Counted from the stretch's first letter, positions 17,997 to 27,276 are shown. The stretch: 64,000 bases of DNA from Mongoliitalea lutea (GCF_014652135.1 NZ_BMYF01000003.1:124001-188000), one strand, 5' to 3'. Notes: generated from the letters alone by a model not told the origin. Numbers and translations: made by a program.

Positions 17997-18139
17997 TTGG
18001 GTCTAAAGCTTACAGGCGGCGAAGTTAATAAAGTTGGGAATGAAACCCTATAAATAATTTTTTGTCCTAATTTTCAGTAATTTGAAGGTTTGTTTCCAAA
18101 TATTTTTTGGCAGCCTATTGGAATATAAAATGGACTTCC

Positions 18140-18147
18140 TATATTTG
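18140..18147 (+). promoter_or_regulatory. Bacteroidota -7 element ahead of tRNA-Glu pair
   Basis: TATATTTG matches TAnnTTTG, and a TTGG at 18119-18122 lies about 17 nt upstream as a possible -33 element. Transcription would start near 18155, some 30 nt before the first tRNA. Confidence 0.55.
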
Positions 18148-18185
18148 CATCACCATTTCAAAAGGGGGTATTTCTCAAACAAAAT

Positions 18186-18257
18186 GGTCCGTTCGTCTAG
18201 GGGTTAGGACGTATCCCTTTCACGGATAAAACACGGGTTCGATTCCCGTACGGACTA
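18186..18257 (+). tRNA. tRNA-Glu (UUC), copy 1
   Basis: A full 72-nt cloverleaf is visible: acceptor GGTCCGT with ACGGACT, D-arm GTCTAGGGGTTAGGAC, anticodon stem TATCC/GGATA with loop CTTTCAC (anticodon TTC), and T-arm ACGGG-TTCGATT-CCCGT. CCA is not encoded. Confidence 0.97.
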
Positions 18258-18264
18258 CTACAAA

Positions 18265-18291
18265 AGGCACTGTTTATCAGTGTCTTTTTTT
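18265..18291 (+). terminator. Hairpin between the two tRNA-Glu genes
   Basis: AGGCACTG and CAGTGTCT pair (one G-U) around TTTAT and are followed by a T-run. It could terminate or attenuate the first tRNA transcript, so copy 2 may depend on readthrough; no separate consensus promoter is seen before it. Confidence 0.65.
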
Positions 18292-18310
18292 GCCCCTTGA
18301 AAAAATAAAT

Positions 18311-18382
18311 GGTCCGTTCGTCTAGGGGTTAGGACGTATCCCTTTCACGGATAAAACACGGGTTCGATTCCCGTACGGACTA
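18311..18382 (+). tRNA. tRNA-Glu (UUC), copy 2
   Basis: The 72-nt sequence is identical to the copy starting 125 nt upstream, including the TTC anticodon. A few flanking bases (AAATGG before, CTAC after) are shared too, indicating a recent tandem duplication or gene conversion. Confidence 0.97.
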
Positions 18383-18468
18383 CTACAATGCATTGTTTGC
18401 TTCCATTTACTATAAATGCAGAAGAAATAATGAATTTGTTTTATGGTTGTTAGTGGTTAAAGTGAGTG

Positions 18469-18496
18469 AAAACCCTGTCTTTTGGACAGGGTTTTT
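18469..18496. terminator. Strong bidirectional terminator
   Basis: AAAACCCTGTC and GACAGGGTTTT form an 11-bp stem with a 5-nt loop, flanked by A- and T-runs. It can end both the tRNA transcript and the convergent radical SAM gene, whose stop codon lies 4 nt beyond. Confidence 0.85.
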
Positions 18497-18499
18497 CAT

Positions 18500-20704
18500 T
18501 TATACCCAAAGTAAACCAGCTTCCGACAGGTCTTGAAATACCGGGCTTTGTACAAATACTTCAATTGGACCCAATCCAGCCGCTTCGAATTGTTGGGAAA
18601 ACTCCTGAAATGTCATTTCTTCTGTATTGGAATGGGCAAGATGGTTGTTAAGAATAGTAGCGACCCATTTAGATTCTTTCGTTCCAATTTTAATTTGGAG
18701 CGTTTGTGACTTTTGCTCTGCTTCCAAATAAAAACGCTCTACCTTTTTCCCCTTTTTATTGAAGCTTGTCTTTTTGAGACTAACTCTTCCACCAAGCCAT
18801 ACTCCTTTGTGATTAGGTTTCAACGCTTGTGGCAGTGCATGATGAATGGCGTTATGGATAAAATTGTTTGGAACAGTTGTGCGGGGAACTCTAAAATCAA
18901 ACCATTCCTGTAATGGATAATCCATGCAGATACCATGCATGTAATTGAATAGAGCTTTTTTCAGCCCATGGCTAAATTGTTCATGATCAGCACCAAAAGG
19001 GTCCTCGTGGCTTAAATCATTATCTGCAAAGAGGCCTTTTTCTGGACCTGTTCGGATGATTTTGTATTTTTCAGGCTCTAATCCAATTGGTGCATGCGAT
19101 GTCATGGCAAACAAATGCCAAAAGCCAGATTGTAAGACTTCTTCTTGGAACAACTGACGCACCATTTCCAAGCTATCGATGGTTTCTTGAATGGTCTGTG
19201 TTGGAAACCCATACATCAAGTAAGCATGAACCATAATGCCTGATGCAGTAAAGTTATTGGCTACTCGGGCAACTTGGGATACAGTTACCCCTTTTTTCAT
19301 GAGTTCCAGTAAGCGATCAGATGCTACTTCTAAACCTCCGGAAACGGCAATGCATCCAGATGCTTTTAATAACCTGCATAAGTCATAGGTAAATCGTTCT
19401 TCAAATCGAATATTGGTCCACCAAGAGACTTTAAGCTTTCTTTTGAGGATTTCAATAGCCAATTCGCGCATGAGTGCAGGTGGTGCTGCTTCATCCACAA
19501 AATGGAAACCTGTTTCTCCTGTTTGTGCAATCAACTCTTCCATGCGGTCACAGATGATGGCAGCGGAAATAGGCTCGTAATTTTTGATGTAATCTAGGGT
19601 GATATCACAAAACGTACATTTCTTCCAATAGCAGCCATGGGCCATCGTCAGTTTATTCCATCGTCCATCCGACCACAAGCGGTGCATAGGGTTGGCGATT
19701 TCTATGACGCTGAGGTATTTTTTAAGGGGTAAATCTGAATAGTCCGGAGTTCCTGTATTGCTAAAAGGTATATCGCGCTCCAGTGCTTTGTTTTTGTAGA
19801 TCACCTTTCCATCCATAAAAACATAAGTACGCTTCAATTGCTCGATGCTTCTCTTGCCATCCAAGTATTCCAGCAGGTTTTGTAAAGGACGCTCCCCATC
19901 ATCCAAAGTGATAAAGTCCATGTACTTAAATACACGTGGTTCCTGCAAACTTCTTAATTCAGTATTGGGATAACCACCACCCATTGCTACTTGAATACTT
20001 GGGAAGTTTTCTTTGATGTATTTACCAATTCTGAAGGCCCCGTAAAGATTGCCTGGAAAAGGTACTGACATACACACAAGTTTGGGTTGTACACTTACAA
20101 GCAATTCATGTAAGCTTTCTGTAAGTATGTGATCAATGTAGGTTGGCGTACCCTGTAGTGCTTCTTCAATAGGGTCAAAGTCAACAGCAGATCTTCCCAA
20201 TCGTTCGGCATAGCGGCTAAATCCAAAAAATGGATCTACTAATTCTTGAATAAAATCACCAATATCTTCTAAATACAAGGTAGCAAGATGCCTAGCCTTA
20301 TCCTGAACGCCCATGGTTCCGAAGGCCCACTCCAAATCATCAAGTTGCTCAAATCGGGAAGCCTGGGGTAAAAAGTCCCCTTCGCAAATGGTATAAGAAA
20401 GTGTAGGATTCTCAAACTGTAAGAATTTGATGACAGGGTCTATACAAAGTATATATTCCTCTTGAAGATAATAAATCCGCTGAGCATTGGCTGGTGCTTT
20501 TTTTATGATTTCCTCCGTAACCGAGGCAAACAATTCCTCAAGCCCTTTTCTTGAAAAAATTTTTAATATCACTTCAATACCCAAATCTGCTTGATATGCA
20601 GAAACGTCAAGGGTATTAAGGAAACCTTTGATGTAAGCAGTGGCAGGATAGGGTGTATTAAGCTGGGTAAAGGGAGGAGTAAGAAGTAAAATGTTGGCAG
20701 ACAC
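18500..20704 (-). CDS. B12-binding-type radical SAM protein with CX4CX2C cluster motif
   Basis: This 734-residue protein has an N-terminal alpha/beta region resembling a cobalamin-binding domain (ILLLTPPFTQLNTPYPATAY at the start, MGGGYPNTELRSL near 235). A radical SAM core begins around residue 350. The cluster-binding cysteines are AHGCYWKKCTFCD, that is CX4CX2C rather than the usual CX3CX2C. Other core signs are FHFVDEAAPP (substituting the usual D-x-x-F-type strand) and SGGLEVASDRLLELMKKG. It is monocistronic. No RiPP, hopanoid or tetrapyrrole genes adjoin it, so the reaction cannot be predicted. Confidence 0.85.
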   Translation of the reverse strand: MSANILLLTPPFTQLNTPYPATAYIKGFLNTLDVSAYQADLGIEVILKIFSRKGLEELFASVTEEIIKKAPANAQRIYYLQEEYILCIDPVIKFLQFENPTLSYTICEGDFLPQASRFEQLDDLEWAFGTMGVQDKARHLATLYLEDIGDFIQELVDPFFGFSRYAERLGRSAVDFDPIEEALQGTPTYIDHILTESLHELLVSVQPKLVCMSVPFPGNLYGAFRIGKYIKENFPSIQVAMGGGYPNTELRSLQEPRVFKYMDFITLDDGERPLQNLLEYLDGKRSIEQLKRTYVFMDGKVIYKNKALERDIPFSNTGTPDYSDLPLKKYLSVIEIANPMHRLWSDGRWNKLTMAHGCYWKKCTFCDITLDYIKNYEPISAAIICDRMEELIAQTGETGFHFVDEAAPPALMRELAIEILKRKLKVSWWTNIRFEERFTYDLCRLLKASGCIAVSGGLEVASDRLLELMKKGVTVSQVARVANNFTASGIMVHAYLMYGFPTQTIQETIDSLEMVRQLFQEEVLQSGFWHLFAMTSHAPIGLEPEKYKIIRTGPEKGLFADNDLSHEDPFGADHEQFSHGLKKALFNYMHGICMDYPLQEWFDFRVPRTTVPNNFIHNAIHHALPQALKPNHKGVWLGGRVSLKKTSFNKKGKKVERFYLEAEQKSQTLQIKIGTKESKWVATILNNHLAHSNTEEMTFQEFSQQFEAAGLGPIEVFVQSPVFQDLSEAGLLWV

Positions 20705-20727
20705 GGATTCAATAATTTATACAGATA

Positions 20728-20757
20728 CAAAGCTACAACTTTCCCATTTCACACAAT
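20728..20757 (-). promoter_or_regulatory. Bacteroidota promoter for the radical SAM gene
   Basis: On the minus strand TATTG (ending at 20754) and TAGCTTTG (20735-20728) are 18 nt apart, about 25 nt ahead of the ATG at 20704. Confidence 0.6.
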
Positions 20758-20786
20758 AATTAAAGCCTTTAAAACTATGGTTTTGA

Positions 20787-23700
20787 CTAACGTATCAAGG
20801 TGACTACTCCCCGGATTTCTTCCTTTACGATACTTCCTTCAAAAGAGTACTGATATGCAAAAACATAAGAATAACTTCCCAAGGGAGCAGGTTCTCCATC
20901 AATCAATCCATTCCATCCCTCATTACCCATATAAACGAGCTGTCCCCATCGGTTGATGATTTTTAGGTCAAAGTTGAGCGTACAATTGGAAACTGCTTTG
21001 AATTCGCCCTCCTCCAATTTAAAACCTGTTGGCATACGCACAAGTGGACTTGCCTCAATCATATCCGCTTCACCTACACTTACACATCCTGATTGATTGC
21101 GAACGGATACGGTATAGGTGCCTCTTGGAATATCTGAAAGAATTACATCTCCTGAGTTATCAAAATCCCAAGTAAAAATGAAAGGCCTGAATTCACCGGT
21201 CGGCTCTGCAATTAATTGTCCATTGGATTCGCCGGGGCATGCAGGCCTTAGAATACGTACGTCTACCTCTAATGGTAGCGGGGATGTTACCTCAAAAATT
21301 ACAGGGATAGTACATCCATTGGCATCACTTACTTCCAGGGAATAACTACGCCCCTCCAAGCCTGTCAGGATCAAATCTGAACCTTGAAATTGCGCACTTG
21401 GAAAATCAATCGAATAGGGCAAGGTTCCTCCTTGAATACTGATATTCGCAACTCCATCATCTTTACCAAAACAGGAGGTGGGCTCAGTATTTAAACTTAT
21501 GATTTCTAATAGGTCAGGTTCGGTGATTTCTATATCCAATATTTCGATATCACAGCCTACATTATCAAGAATTCTTACCTGATAAAAGCCTGCAATCAGC
21601 CCCTCTCCCCTAGGTTGATTTAGTGATGGATCGTGAGACCATTGAAAGGTGTATGGAGCAGTGCCTCCCGAGGTGGATACCTCAATGAATCCATCAGTTC
21701 CTCCAAAGCAACTAACCATTCTTATTGTCTGGACTTGAGCTTCCAATAACGGATTGATAGAAACATTCAATTTAGGGGATTCACCTTCACATAATTCGTC
21801 GATAGTGCTGACTTCTGTATACCAAATTTCACCGAATGCACCAGCCGTAGTCCATAACACCTCTACTGAACTCCCTTCATTTCCACCCACAAATTCACCA
21901 CCTGTAATAAACCAGGTAAATATCCGATTAGGACTTGGGTTTTGAATGGTGTAAGTGTCTGTTCGGTTTAAATCGAAACATATTTGGGTATCGCCCTGCG
22001 GTATAGATGATTCGATCACTTGGTTAATTACTACAAGTAATTCTACTTCATCTCCCGGACAGCCTTGTAAGTTGTAAGGAGTGGCGATAATTTTTGCAGC
22101 CGGATTAGCTTCTCCCCATTGGATGGTTACGGTTCCCGCACTTTCATCTAAATCTGTAATTGTACCGCCCTCTACGACAAACTCGGTTTTCAAAAGGTCA
22201 GTAGTTCCATTGAAACGATAGGTGAGCTCTTCTACCTCAGGACACACACTTTGTGTTCCTTCTAATGTACCTGTAGTTGATTCCACTCTGACCTCGAAGG
22301 TAATCGTCTGTTGCTCATCGCAACTATCAGGGCTTAAAGCGGCAATTACGGTAATTTCAAAAAGCCCTTCCTCTGTGTATGTATGGTTAATGGTTTTACC
22401 TTCTTTCTGAGTACTTCCATCTCCAAAGTCCCATATAAAGTATGTGAATAACTCGTTTTCAGGGAAAATTTCCCATAATGCTTCATTATTTAAACAAGCT
22501 ACCCGATCACCTGCAACCTCAAAATCATAGAGTGGTTCAACTTCAAAGTTTAAGTTTTCCAAACGCGCTCCGGCAGAGTATCCATAGGATTCAATAAATC
22601 CAAATCCGTAAACATAGGCAATAAAGCCATCCGGATTTTCAAGTCTATGGACTCCCTGAGAAATTTGTAAGCGCATGTATGAAAATTCAGTTCCCGGTAC
22701 AGGTTGAAATAAATTGGCGACTACTGGACCACCATCATAACGTGTAGCTCCAATACTTTGAGTAGGTACTATGACCGTAATGAAGTGTTGGTCGATGGAA
22801 GGAAGTTGAAGTGCATTAAAAGTTAAATTTGTTAGTCGCTGATTATTTGGGCTATAGGTAATCATGAATGGATCTCCGTTACCAAAATTCAATTGTGCAG
22901 GATCATTACATTCCTGACTTTTTGCAAAAACAGTTACCGCACTTGGCTTGGAAGTAACAATGGATGCTACTTCTGTAGGAGAAAATTCAAGGGTCTGAAA
23001 TTGTCCCATGTTTAGTGTGGAAATGACAGTTCCATTGACACTTACATCTGTTCCATCTTCAGATGCGAGTACCTTCACCAATTCGCCAGATGTCCTTCCT
23101 CCTAAGGGGATGTGTATATAGTCAGTACCCCAAGTATTTGTAGGATATATTTGCTGAAAAAGGTGGTCATTGGCAGCGCCACATTGTCCTACGGAAGTCC
23201 ATTTATTGCCTCCAAAAACTGCGATATTTTTACAATCATTGGCAGTATCGCCAACAACTCTTACCCTCGAACCTGTTAAGTCATTAATTGCTTTTAATTG
23301 ATAGGTTTGGCCTCTGTTAAGCGTGATTGTGAATGGGACATTAGGTGCATTTCCATTCAACGTGAATACAGATGGGGTGATTTCAACACGTGTATTATTC
23401 TCGGTAGCTAAAACCAATAAAATACTTTCATCATTAATGTTTGGGTTATAGTTTAAAGGTAAATTCATGAATTCATAATGAGAAGTAACCAGGTAGTCTT
23501 TTCCCAATGCCGTTAGTGGTAATATGACTGTCCCATCTGCTGATCGAATACGCTCGTTAAATGCATGAACAGATACATTACCAGAAGTTGTAATGTAGAC
23601 CCATTTGCTTTCAATTATACCCGATGTTCGGTGAATAATATCAAAATCTTCAATTCTGTGGATAAATTGTTGACCAGCATTTAAAGAAAAGGTTATCGTA

Positions 23701-23930
23701 TTAGCTTGGTATTGAATGACTCCTGTGGTATTTTCTTCTGCTGTAATAATAATAATACCTACATCAGGAGCAGAATTGAATGGGGTGGTACCTTGCACAC
23801 GATTGTTTTCCATAAAACCGAGCCAAAACTCCCTACCCACTGTTGATAGTTGGGCAACTGATACACTTGGCGCACTCAATCCAATCACAAGCACACATAC
23901 AACCGCCGCAAAATACTTTCTACAATCCAT
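20787..23930 (-). CDS. T9SS-secreted IgGFc-binding/PKD/SprB-repeat protein
   Basis: The 1047-residue secreted protein (ATG 23930, which puts the signal peptide CRKYFAAVVCVLVIGLSA at the very start) begins with an IgGFc-binding-type domain (STVGREFWLGFMEN and the AFNERIRSADGTVILPLTALG region). A PKD domain follows (IWDFGDGSTQKEG), then at least three SprB-type repeats starting CFGGTDG, CFGKDDG and CPGESNG. The last 85 residues are a gliding-motility-associated C-terminal domain (KIINRWGQLVYMGNEGWNG, then PLGSYSYVFAYQY), the type B signal for type IX secretion. It is probably exported across the outer membrane and surface attached, acting in adhesion. A TAAATTTG at 23933-23940 fits the -7 consensus but sits too close to this start, so it is not assigned. 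Confidence 0.9.
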   Translation of the reverse strand: MDCRKYFAAVVCVLVIGLSAPSVSVAQLSTVGREFWLGFMENNRVQGTTPFNSAPDVGIIIITAEENTTGVIQYQANTITFSLNAGQQFIHRIEDFDIIHRTSGIIESKWVYITTSGNVSVHAFNERIRSADGTVILPLTALGKDYLVTSHYEFMNLPLNYNPNINDESILLVLATENNTRVEITPSVFTLNGNAPNVPFTITLNRGQTYQLKAINDLTGSRVRVVGDTANDCKNIAVFGGNKWTSVGQCGAANDHLFQQIYPTNTWGTDYIHIPLGGRTSGELVKVLASEDGTDVSVNGTVISTLNMGQFQTLEFSPTEVASIVTSKPSAVTVFAKSQECNDPAQLNFGNGDPFMITYSPNNQRLTNLTFNALQLPSIDQHFITVIVPTQSIGATRYDGGPVVANLFQPVPGTEFSYMRLQISQGVHRLENPDGFIAYVYGFGFIESYGYSAGARLENLNFEVEPLYDFEVAGDRVACLNNEALWEIFPENELFTYFIWDFGDGSTQKEGKTINHTYTEEGLFEITVIAALSPDSCDEQQTITFEVRVESTTGTLEGTQSVCPEVEELTYRFNGTTDLLKTEFVVEGGTITDLDESAGTVTIQWGEANPAAKIIATPYNLQGCPGDEVELLVVINQVIESSIPQGDTQICFDLNRTDTYTIQNPSPNRIFTWFITGGEFVGGNEGSSVEVLWTTAGAFGEIWYTEVSTIDELCEGESPKLNVSINPLLEAQVQTIRMVSCFGGTDGFIEVSTSGGTAPYTFQWSHDPSLNQPRGEGLIAGFYQVRILDNVGCDIEILDIEITEPDLLEIISLNTEPTSCFGKDDGVANISIQGGTLPYSIDFPSAQFQGSDLILTGLEGRSYSLEVSDANGCTIPVIFEVTSPLPLEVDVRILRPACPGESNGQLIAEPTGEFRPFIFTWDFDNSGDVILSDIPRGTYTVSVRNQSGCVSVGEADMIEASPLVRMPTGFKLEEGEFKAVSNCTLNFDLKIINRWGQLVYMGNEGWNGLIDGEPAPLGSYSYVFAYQYSFEGSIVKEEIRGVVTLIR

Positions 23931-24054
23931 CACAAATTTAATCGCTTGGTAATATACAAAAGACATTCAATTGATTGCATACTTTTTTCATGATTCGTGG
24001 AACAAGTATTTGAGTGGAAATGGCTGTCGGAATTTTAGTTCAAGAGAATATGTT

Positions 24055-24062
24055 TATCTTTG
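24055..24062 (+). promoter_or_regulatory. Bacteroidota -7 element ahead of accA
   Basis: TATCTTTG matches TAnnTTTG. The transcript would start near 24069 and give a leader of about 15 nt before ATG 24084, excluding an upstream in-frame TTG at 24060. Confidence 0.6.
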
Positions 24063-24083
24063 TCCTATTCAAATAAACAGGAT

Positions 24084-25031
24084 ATGTTGCTAGAATTCGA
24101 AAAACCCATCGCTGATCTGGAGCTTAAACTTCAAGAAATGAAGGATTTAGCAAAAGGTAAAAACATTGATTTAAGCAATGAAATACAGTCTTTGGAGGAA
24201 AAAATACATGCATTGAAAAAAGAAACTTTCCAAAATTTGACCAGATGGCAGCGAGTACAGCTATCGCGCCATGCTGATAGACCCTATGCATTGGATTATA
24301 TTTATGAAATCACCAATGATTTTATAGAGTTGCATGGGGACCGCACGGTTAAAGATGATAAAGCAATGATAGGAGGCTTAGGCGATATTGATGGCCGAAC
24401 AGTCATGTTTATTGGTCAACAAAAGGGTCGAAATACCAAGCAGCGTCAAGAACGTAATTTTGGTATGGCCAATCCCGAAGGCTATAGGAAAGCCCTTCGC
24501 TTAATGAAAATGGCAGAAAAATTCGGTAAACCTATAGTAACCCTTATTGATACTCCTGGTGCATTCCCTGGATTGGAAGCAGAAGAAAGAGGACAAGGTG
24601 AAGCCATTGCCCGCAATTTGAAAGAAATGTTTATGCTGAAAGTTCCTGTAATTTGTATCATTATAGGTGAAGGTGCATCAGGAGGAGCTTTGGGTATTGC
24701 TATTGGAGATAAAGTATATATGTTGGAGAATACTTGGTATTCTGTGATTTCTCCGGAGTCCTGTTCTTCTATTTTGTGGAGATCTTGGGATTATAAAGAG
24801 CAGGCAGCTGAAGCGTTGAAATTGACCGCTATAGACATGCAGAAAAATGGGCTCATCGATGGAATTATTGAAGAGCCATTGGGAGGAGCACACAAGGATA
24901 TGAAAAAAATGGCGAGCACTATCAAGCAAACCATTTTAGAAGCCTTAAAGGAGTTAGATAAAATTAAGCCTGAAAAACGAATTGATCAGCGAATTGATAA
25001 ATTCTGCTCCATGGGGGTTTTTGAAGAATAG
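24084..25031 (+). CDS. accA: Acetyl-CoA carboxylase carboxyltransferase subunit alpha
   Basis: The 315-residue subunit transfers the carboxyl group from carboxybiotin to acetyl-CoA, together with AccD, to make malonyl-CoA for fatty-acid synthesis. The start [18 protein letters not shown] is typical. Also present are the DRPYALDYI and [13 protein letters not shown] segments and the [15 protein letters not shown] oxyanion/CoA region (near 200-214). accD, accB and accC are not in the window. The gene has its own promoter and a following terminator. Confidence 0.97.
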   Translation: MLLEFEKPIADLELKLQEMKDLAKGKNIDLSNEIQSLEEKIHALKKETFQNLTRWQRVQLSRHADRPYALDYIYEITNDFIELHGDRTVKDDKAMIGGLGDIDGRTVMFIGQQKGRNTKQRQERNFGMANPEGYRKALRLMKMAEKFGKPIVTLIDTPGAFPGLEAEERGQGEAIARNLKEMFMLKVPVICIIIGEGASGGALGIAIGDKVYMLENTWYSVISPESCSSILWRSWDYKEQAAEALKLTAIDMQKNGLIDGIIEEPLGGAHKDMKKMASTIKQTILEALKELDKIKPEKRIDQRIDKFCSMGVFEE

Positions 25032-25041
25032 ATTACAACCC

Positions 25042-25074
25042 AAACCCTGTTAAGCGTATATTGACAGGGTTTTT
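25042..25074 (+). terminator. Terminator after accA
   Basis: AAACCCTGT and ACAGGGTTT pair across a 13-nt loop and run into TTTTT. The stem sequence matches the terminator at 18469-18496. Confidence 0.8.
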
Positions 25075-25089
25075 ACTTTCCATACATCA

Positions 25090-25935
25090 ATGAAATTACA
25101 TGTAATCAATACTGGATTTTTTAAACTGGATGGAGGTGCCATGTTTGGTGTAGTGCCTAAAGTGCTTTGGTCCAAAACCAATCCATCTGATGCAAACAAT
25201 CTCTGTACTTGGGCTATGCGCTGTCTCCTAATCGAAGACGGTGATCGATTGATTTTGATTGATAATGGGATAGGAACCAAACAAGACGCCAAGTTCTTTT
25301 CTCATTATTACTTGCATGGGGATGATTCCTTGGAGAAATCCTTGAAACAAGCAGGCTATCAACCTTCTGATATCACAGATAATTTTCTTACCCATCTGCA
25401 TTTTGATCATTGTGGGGGAGGGGTACAGTACAAAAATGGGAATCCAGCGCAAGTAGAAATGGTATTTCCAAATGCTCAGTATTGGTCCAATGAAGATCAT
25501 TGGCAATGGGCTACAGTGCCCAATGGTCGAGAAAAGGCCTCTTTTTTGAAGGGAAATATTATTCCCATTCAGGAAAGTGGGCAATTACAATTTGTTGATT
25601 TGGAAAAACCGCAGCTAACTGACAATTTTTCGTTTTTTACAGCTGATGGCCATACCGATAAGCAAATGCTTCCCAAGATCGCTTACAAAGGAAAAACCAT
25701 TGTGTTTGCAGCTGATTTGCTACCATCGGTTGGTCATATTCCTTTACCTTATGTCATGGGATACGATACGCGTCCGCTGATTACTTTAGAAGAAAAAAAG
25801 AGATTTTTGGAAGAAGCTGCTGATAATGAATATATTATTTTTTTTGAACATGATTCAATATACGAATGCTGTACAGTTAAGCGAACAGAAAAGGGGGTTC
25901 GTTTGGATCAAACATTTAGCTTAAATGAAATCTAA
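25090..25935 (+). CDS. MBL-fold metallo-hydrolase
   Basis: The 281-residue metallo-beta-lactamase-fold hydrolase has the metal motif THLHFDHCGGG (near 98-108, HxHxDH), a later histidine in ADGHTDKQ and the aspartate in FAADLLPS. Its N-terminal KLDGGAMFGVVPK resembles quorum-quenching-lactonase and related hydrolases of the family. Substrate is unknown. It overlaps the patatin gene by 11 nt, pointing to cotranscription with the two lipid genes downstream. Confidence 0.9.
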   Translation: MKLHVINTGFFKLDGGAMFGVVPKVLWSKTNPSDANNLCTWAMRCLLIEDGDRLILIDNGIGTKQDAKFFSHYYLHGDDSLEKSLKQAGYQPSDITDNFLTHLHFDHCGGGVQYKNGNPAQVEMVFPNAQYWSNEDHWQWATVPNGREKASFLKGNIIPIQESGQLQFVDLEKPQLTDNFSFFTADGHTDKQMLPKIAYKGKTIVFAADLLPSVGHIPLPYVMGYDTRPLITLEEKKRFLEEAADNEYIIFFEHDSIYECCTVKRTEKGVRLDQTFSLNEI

Positions 25936-26710
25936 TAAGAAAATTGGAATCGTCCTTTCGGGTGGGGGAATCCGTGGGATTGCCCATTTGGGAGTGTTGA
26001 AGGCGCTCAATTATTACAATATATTTCCAAATAGGTTTAGCGGTAGTTCTGCCGGAGCAATTGCCGGTTCCTTGTATTGTTCGGGCTATTCTCCGGATGA
26101 GATTTTAGAAATCATCATCAAGACTAATTATTTCAAGTTTATTCGGCCTGCAATATCTCTTACAGGTTTGTTAAAAATGGAAACTGCCCAAGAACTGTAT
26201 CAGAAATACTTACCTGAGAATTCTTTTGAGGCATTAAAAATCCCCTTGACTGTTGCTGCAACTGATATTAAGCGATCTAAGGTTGCTTATTTCTCTGAAG
26301 GTGAATTGATACCGCCCATTATGGCTTCATCATGTATTCCCGGAATGTTTGATCCTATTCAGATTAATAAACATTACTATGTGGATGGAGGAGTTTTGAA
26401 TAACTTACCAGTAGAACCCTTGGATGGTGTCTGTGATATAATTATAGGTGTCAATAGTAATCACCTCCCAGATGAGCATAATATCAAGAATATCAAAAAT
26501 CTGATTGAACGAACAGTAATCATGTCAATGAACTACAATGTCTACAGTAGGAAGAATAAATGTGATTATTTTATTGAGCCTAAAGGATTGGCCCGGTATG
26601 GGGTATTTGATTACAAGAAGGCTCCCGAGATTTTTCAAGCAGGATATGATGCGACGATTACCTTTATTGAACAAAACGAAAGTATATTAGCATTAGCTCA
26701 AACGAAATAA
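25925..26710 (+). CDS. Patatin/RssA-like phospholipase
   Basis: The 261-residue patatin-family hydrolase has the oxyanion motif SGGGIRGIAHLG (12-23), the nucleophile serine in GSSAGAIAG (near 39-47), and the aspartate in DGGVLNNLP (near 155-163). No signal peptide is seen, so it should act on cytoplasmic-face lipids. It is shorter than the patatin at 12 kb and belongs to a different, RssA-like branch. It overlaps the upstream MBL gene and is followed 3 nt later by an acyltransferase, suggesting linked phospholipid turnover and repair. Confidence 0.92.
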   Translation: MKSNKKIGIVLSGGGIRGIAHLGVLKALNYYNIFPNRFSGSSAGAIAGSLYCSGYSPDEILEIIIKTNYFKFIRPAISLTGLLKMETAQELYQKYLPENSFEALKIPLTVAATDIKRSKVAYFSEGELIPPIMASSCIPGMFDPIQINKHYYVDGGVLNNLPVEPLDGVCDIIIGVNSNHLPDEHNIKNIKNLIERTVIMSMNYNVYSRKNKCDYFIEPKGLARYGVFDYKKAPEIFQAGYDATITFIEQNESILALAQTK

Positions 26711-26713
26711 GCT

Positions 26714-27274
26714 ATGATGAAATCATTATCCAGATTTGTCTTTTGGATTACAGGCTGGAAACTTAAAGTTGGATGGCCTGAAGGACTTAAAAAAGCAGTT
26801 TTAATTGCTATTCCGCACACTAGTAATTGGGATTTATTGTATGCAAGGGCTGCCTTTTACCTGATGGATATTCCTGTGAGGTTCACTATCAAAAAAGAGG
26901 TGATGGTAGGACCCTTAGGTTGGATGATTAAAGGGCTTGGGGGTATTGCTATTGACCGTAAAAGAATCCCCGGAGGTAGGAAGCAGACCTACACAGAAGC
27001 CATGACCAATATGCTCAAAGAAGCAGATGAGTTGGTTATTATGGTAACACCTGAGGGAACAAGGAGTTATGCTCCAAGATGGAAAACAGGTTTTTACCAT
27101 GTAGCTCTTGGAGCAGATGTCCCTGTGGTCATTGGATTTTTAGATTACAAAAATAAAGTAGCCGGTATAGGTCCAGTTATTTATCCAAATGGAGATATGA
27201 ATGCACAGATTGAAGAGATGATGACATTTGGTCGCACCATCCAAGGAAAGTATCCTGAAAAGGGCATTAGGTGA
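26714..27274 (+). CDS. Lysophospholipid acyltransferase (PlsC-like)
   Basis: The 186-residue protein belongs to the PlsC-like acyltransferase superfamily. The catalytic HX4D motif is HTSNWD (near 36-41), the second block is KGLGGIAIDRKR, and the third is TPEGTRSYAPRWKTGFYHVA (EGT block, near 114-133). A membrane-associated N-terminal helix is likely. It probably transfers an acyl group to a lysophospholipid or glycerol-3-phosphate derivative. It is the last gene of the MBL-patatin-acyltransferase cluster and converges with the lipoprotein gene 2 nt away. Confidence 0.9.
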   Translation: MMKSLSRFVFWITGWKLKVGWPEGLKKAVLIAIPHTSNWDLLYARAAFYLMDIPVRFTIKKEVMVGPLGWMIKGLGGIAIDRKRIPGGRKQTYTEAMTNMLKEADELVIMVTPEGTRSYAPRWKTGFYHVALGADVPVVIGFLDYKNKVAGIGPVIYPNGDMNAQIEEMMTFGRTIQGKYPEKGIR

Positions 27275-27276
27275 TT

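Noticed and set aside
18186-18382. Tandem tRNA-Glu as an integration site of a mobile element
   Set aside because: Both copies are complete, and there is no integrase, partial tRNA repeat or phage gene nearby.
23933-23940. TAAATTTG promoter for the T9SS cargo gene
   Set aside because: It lies 3 nt from the chosen ATG, so the transcript would start inside the gene; it is only plausible if the true start is later.
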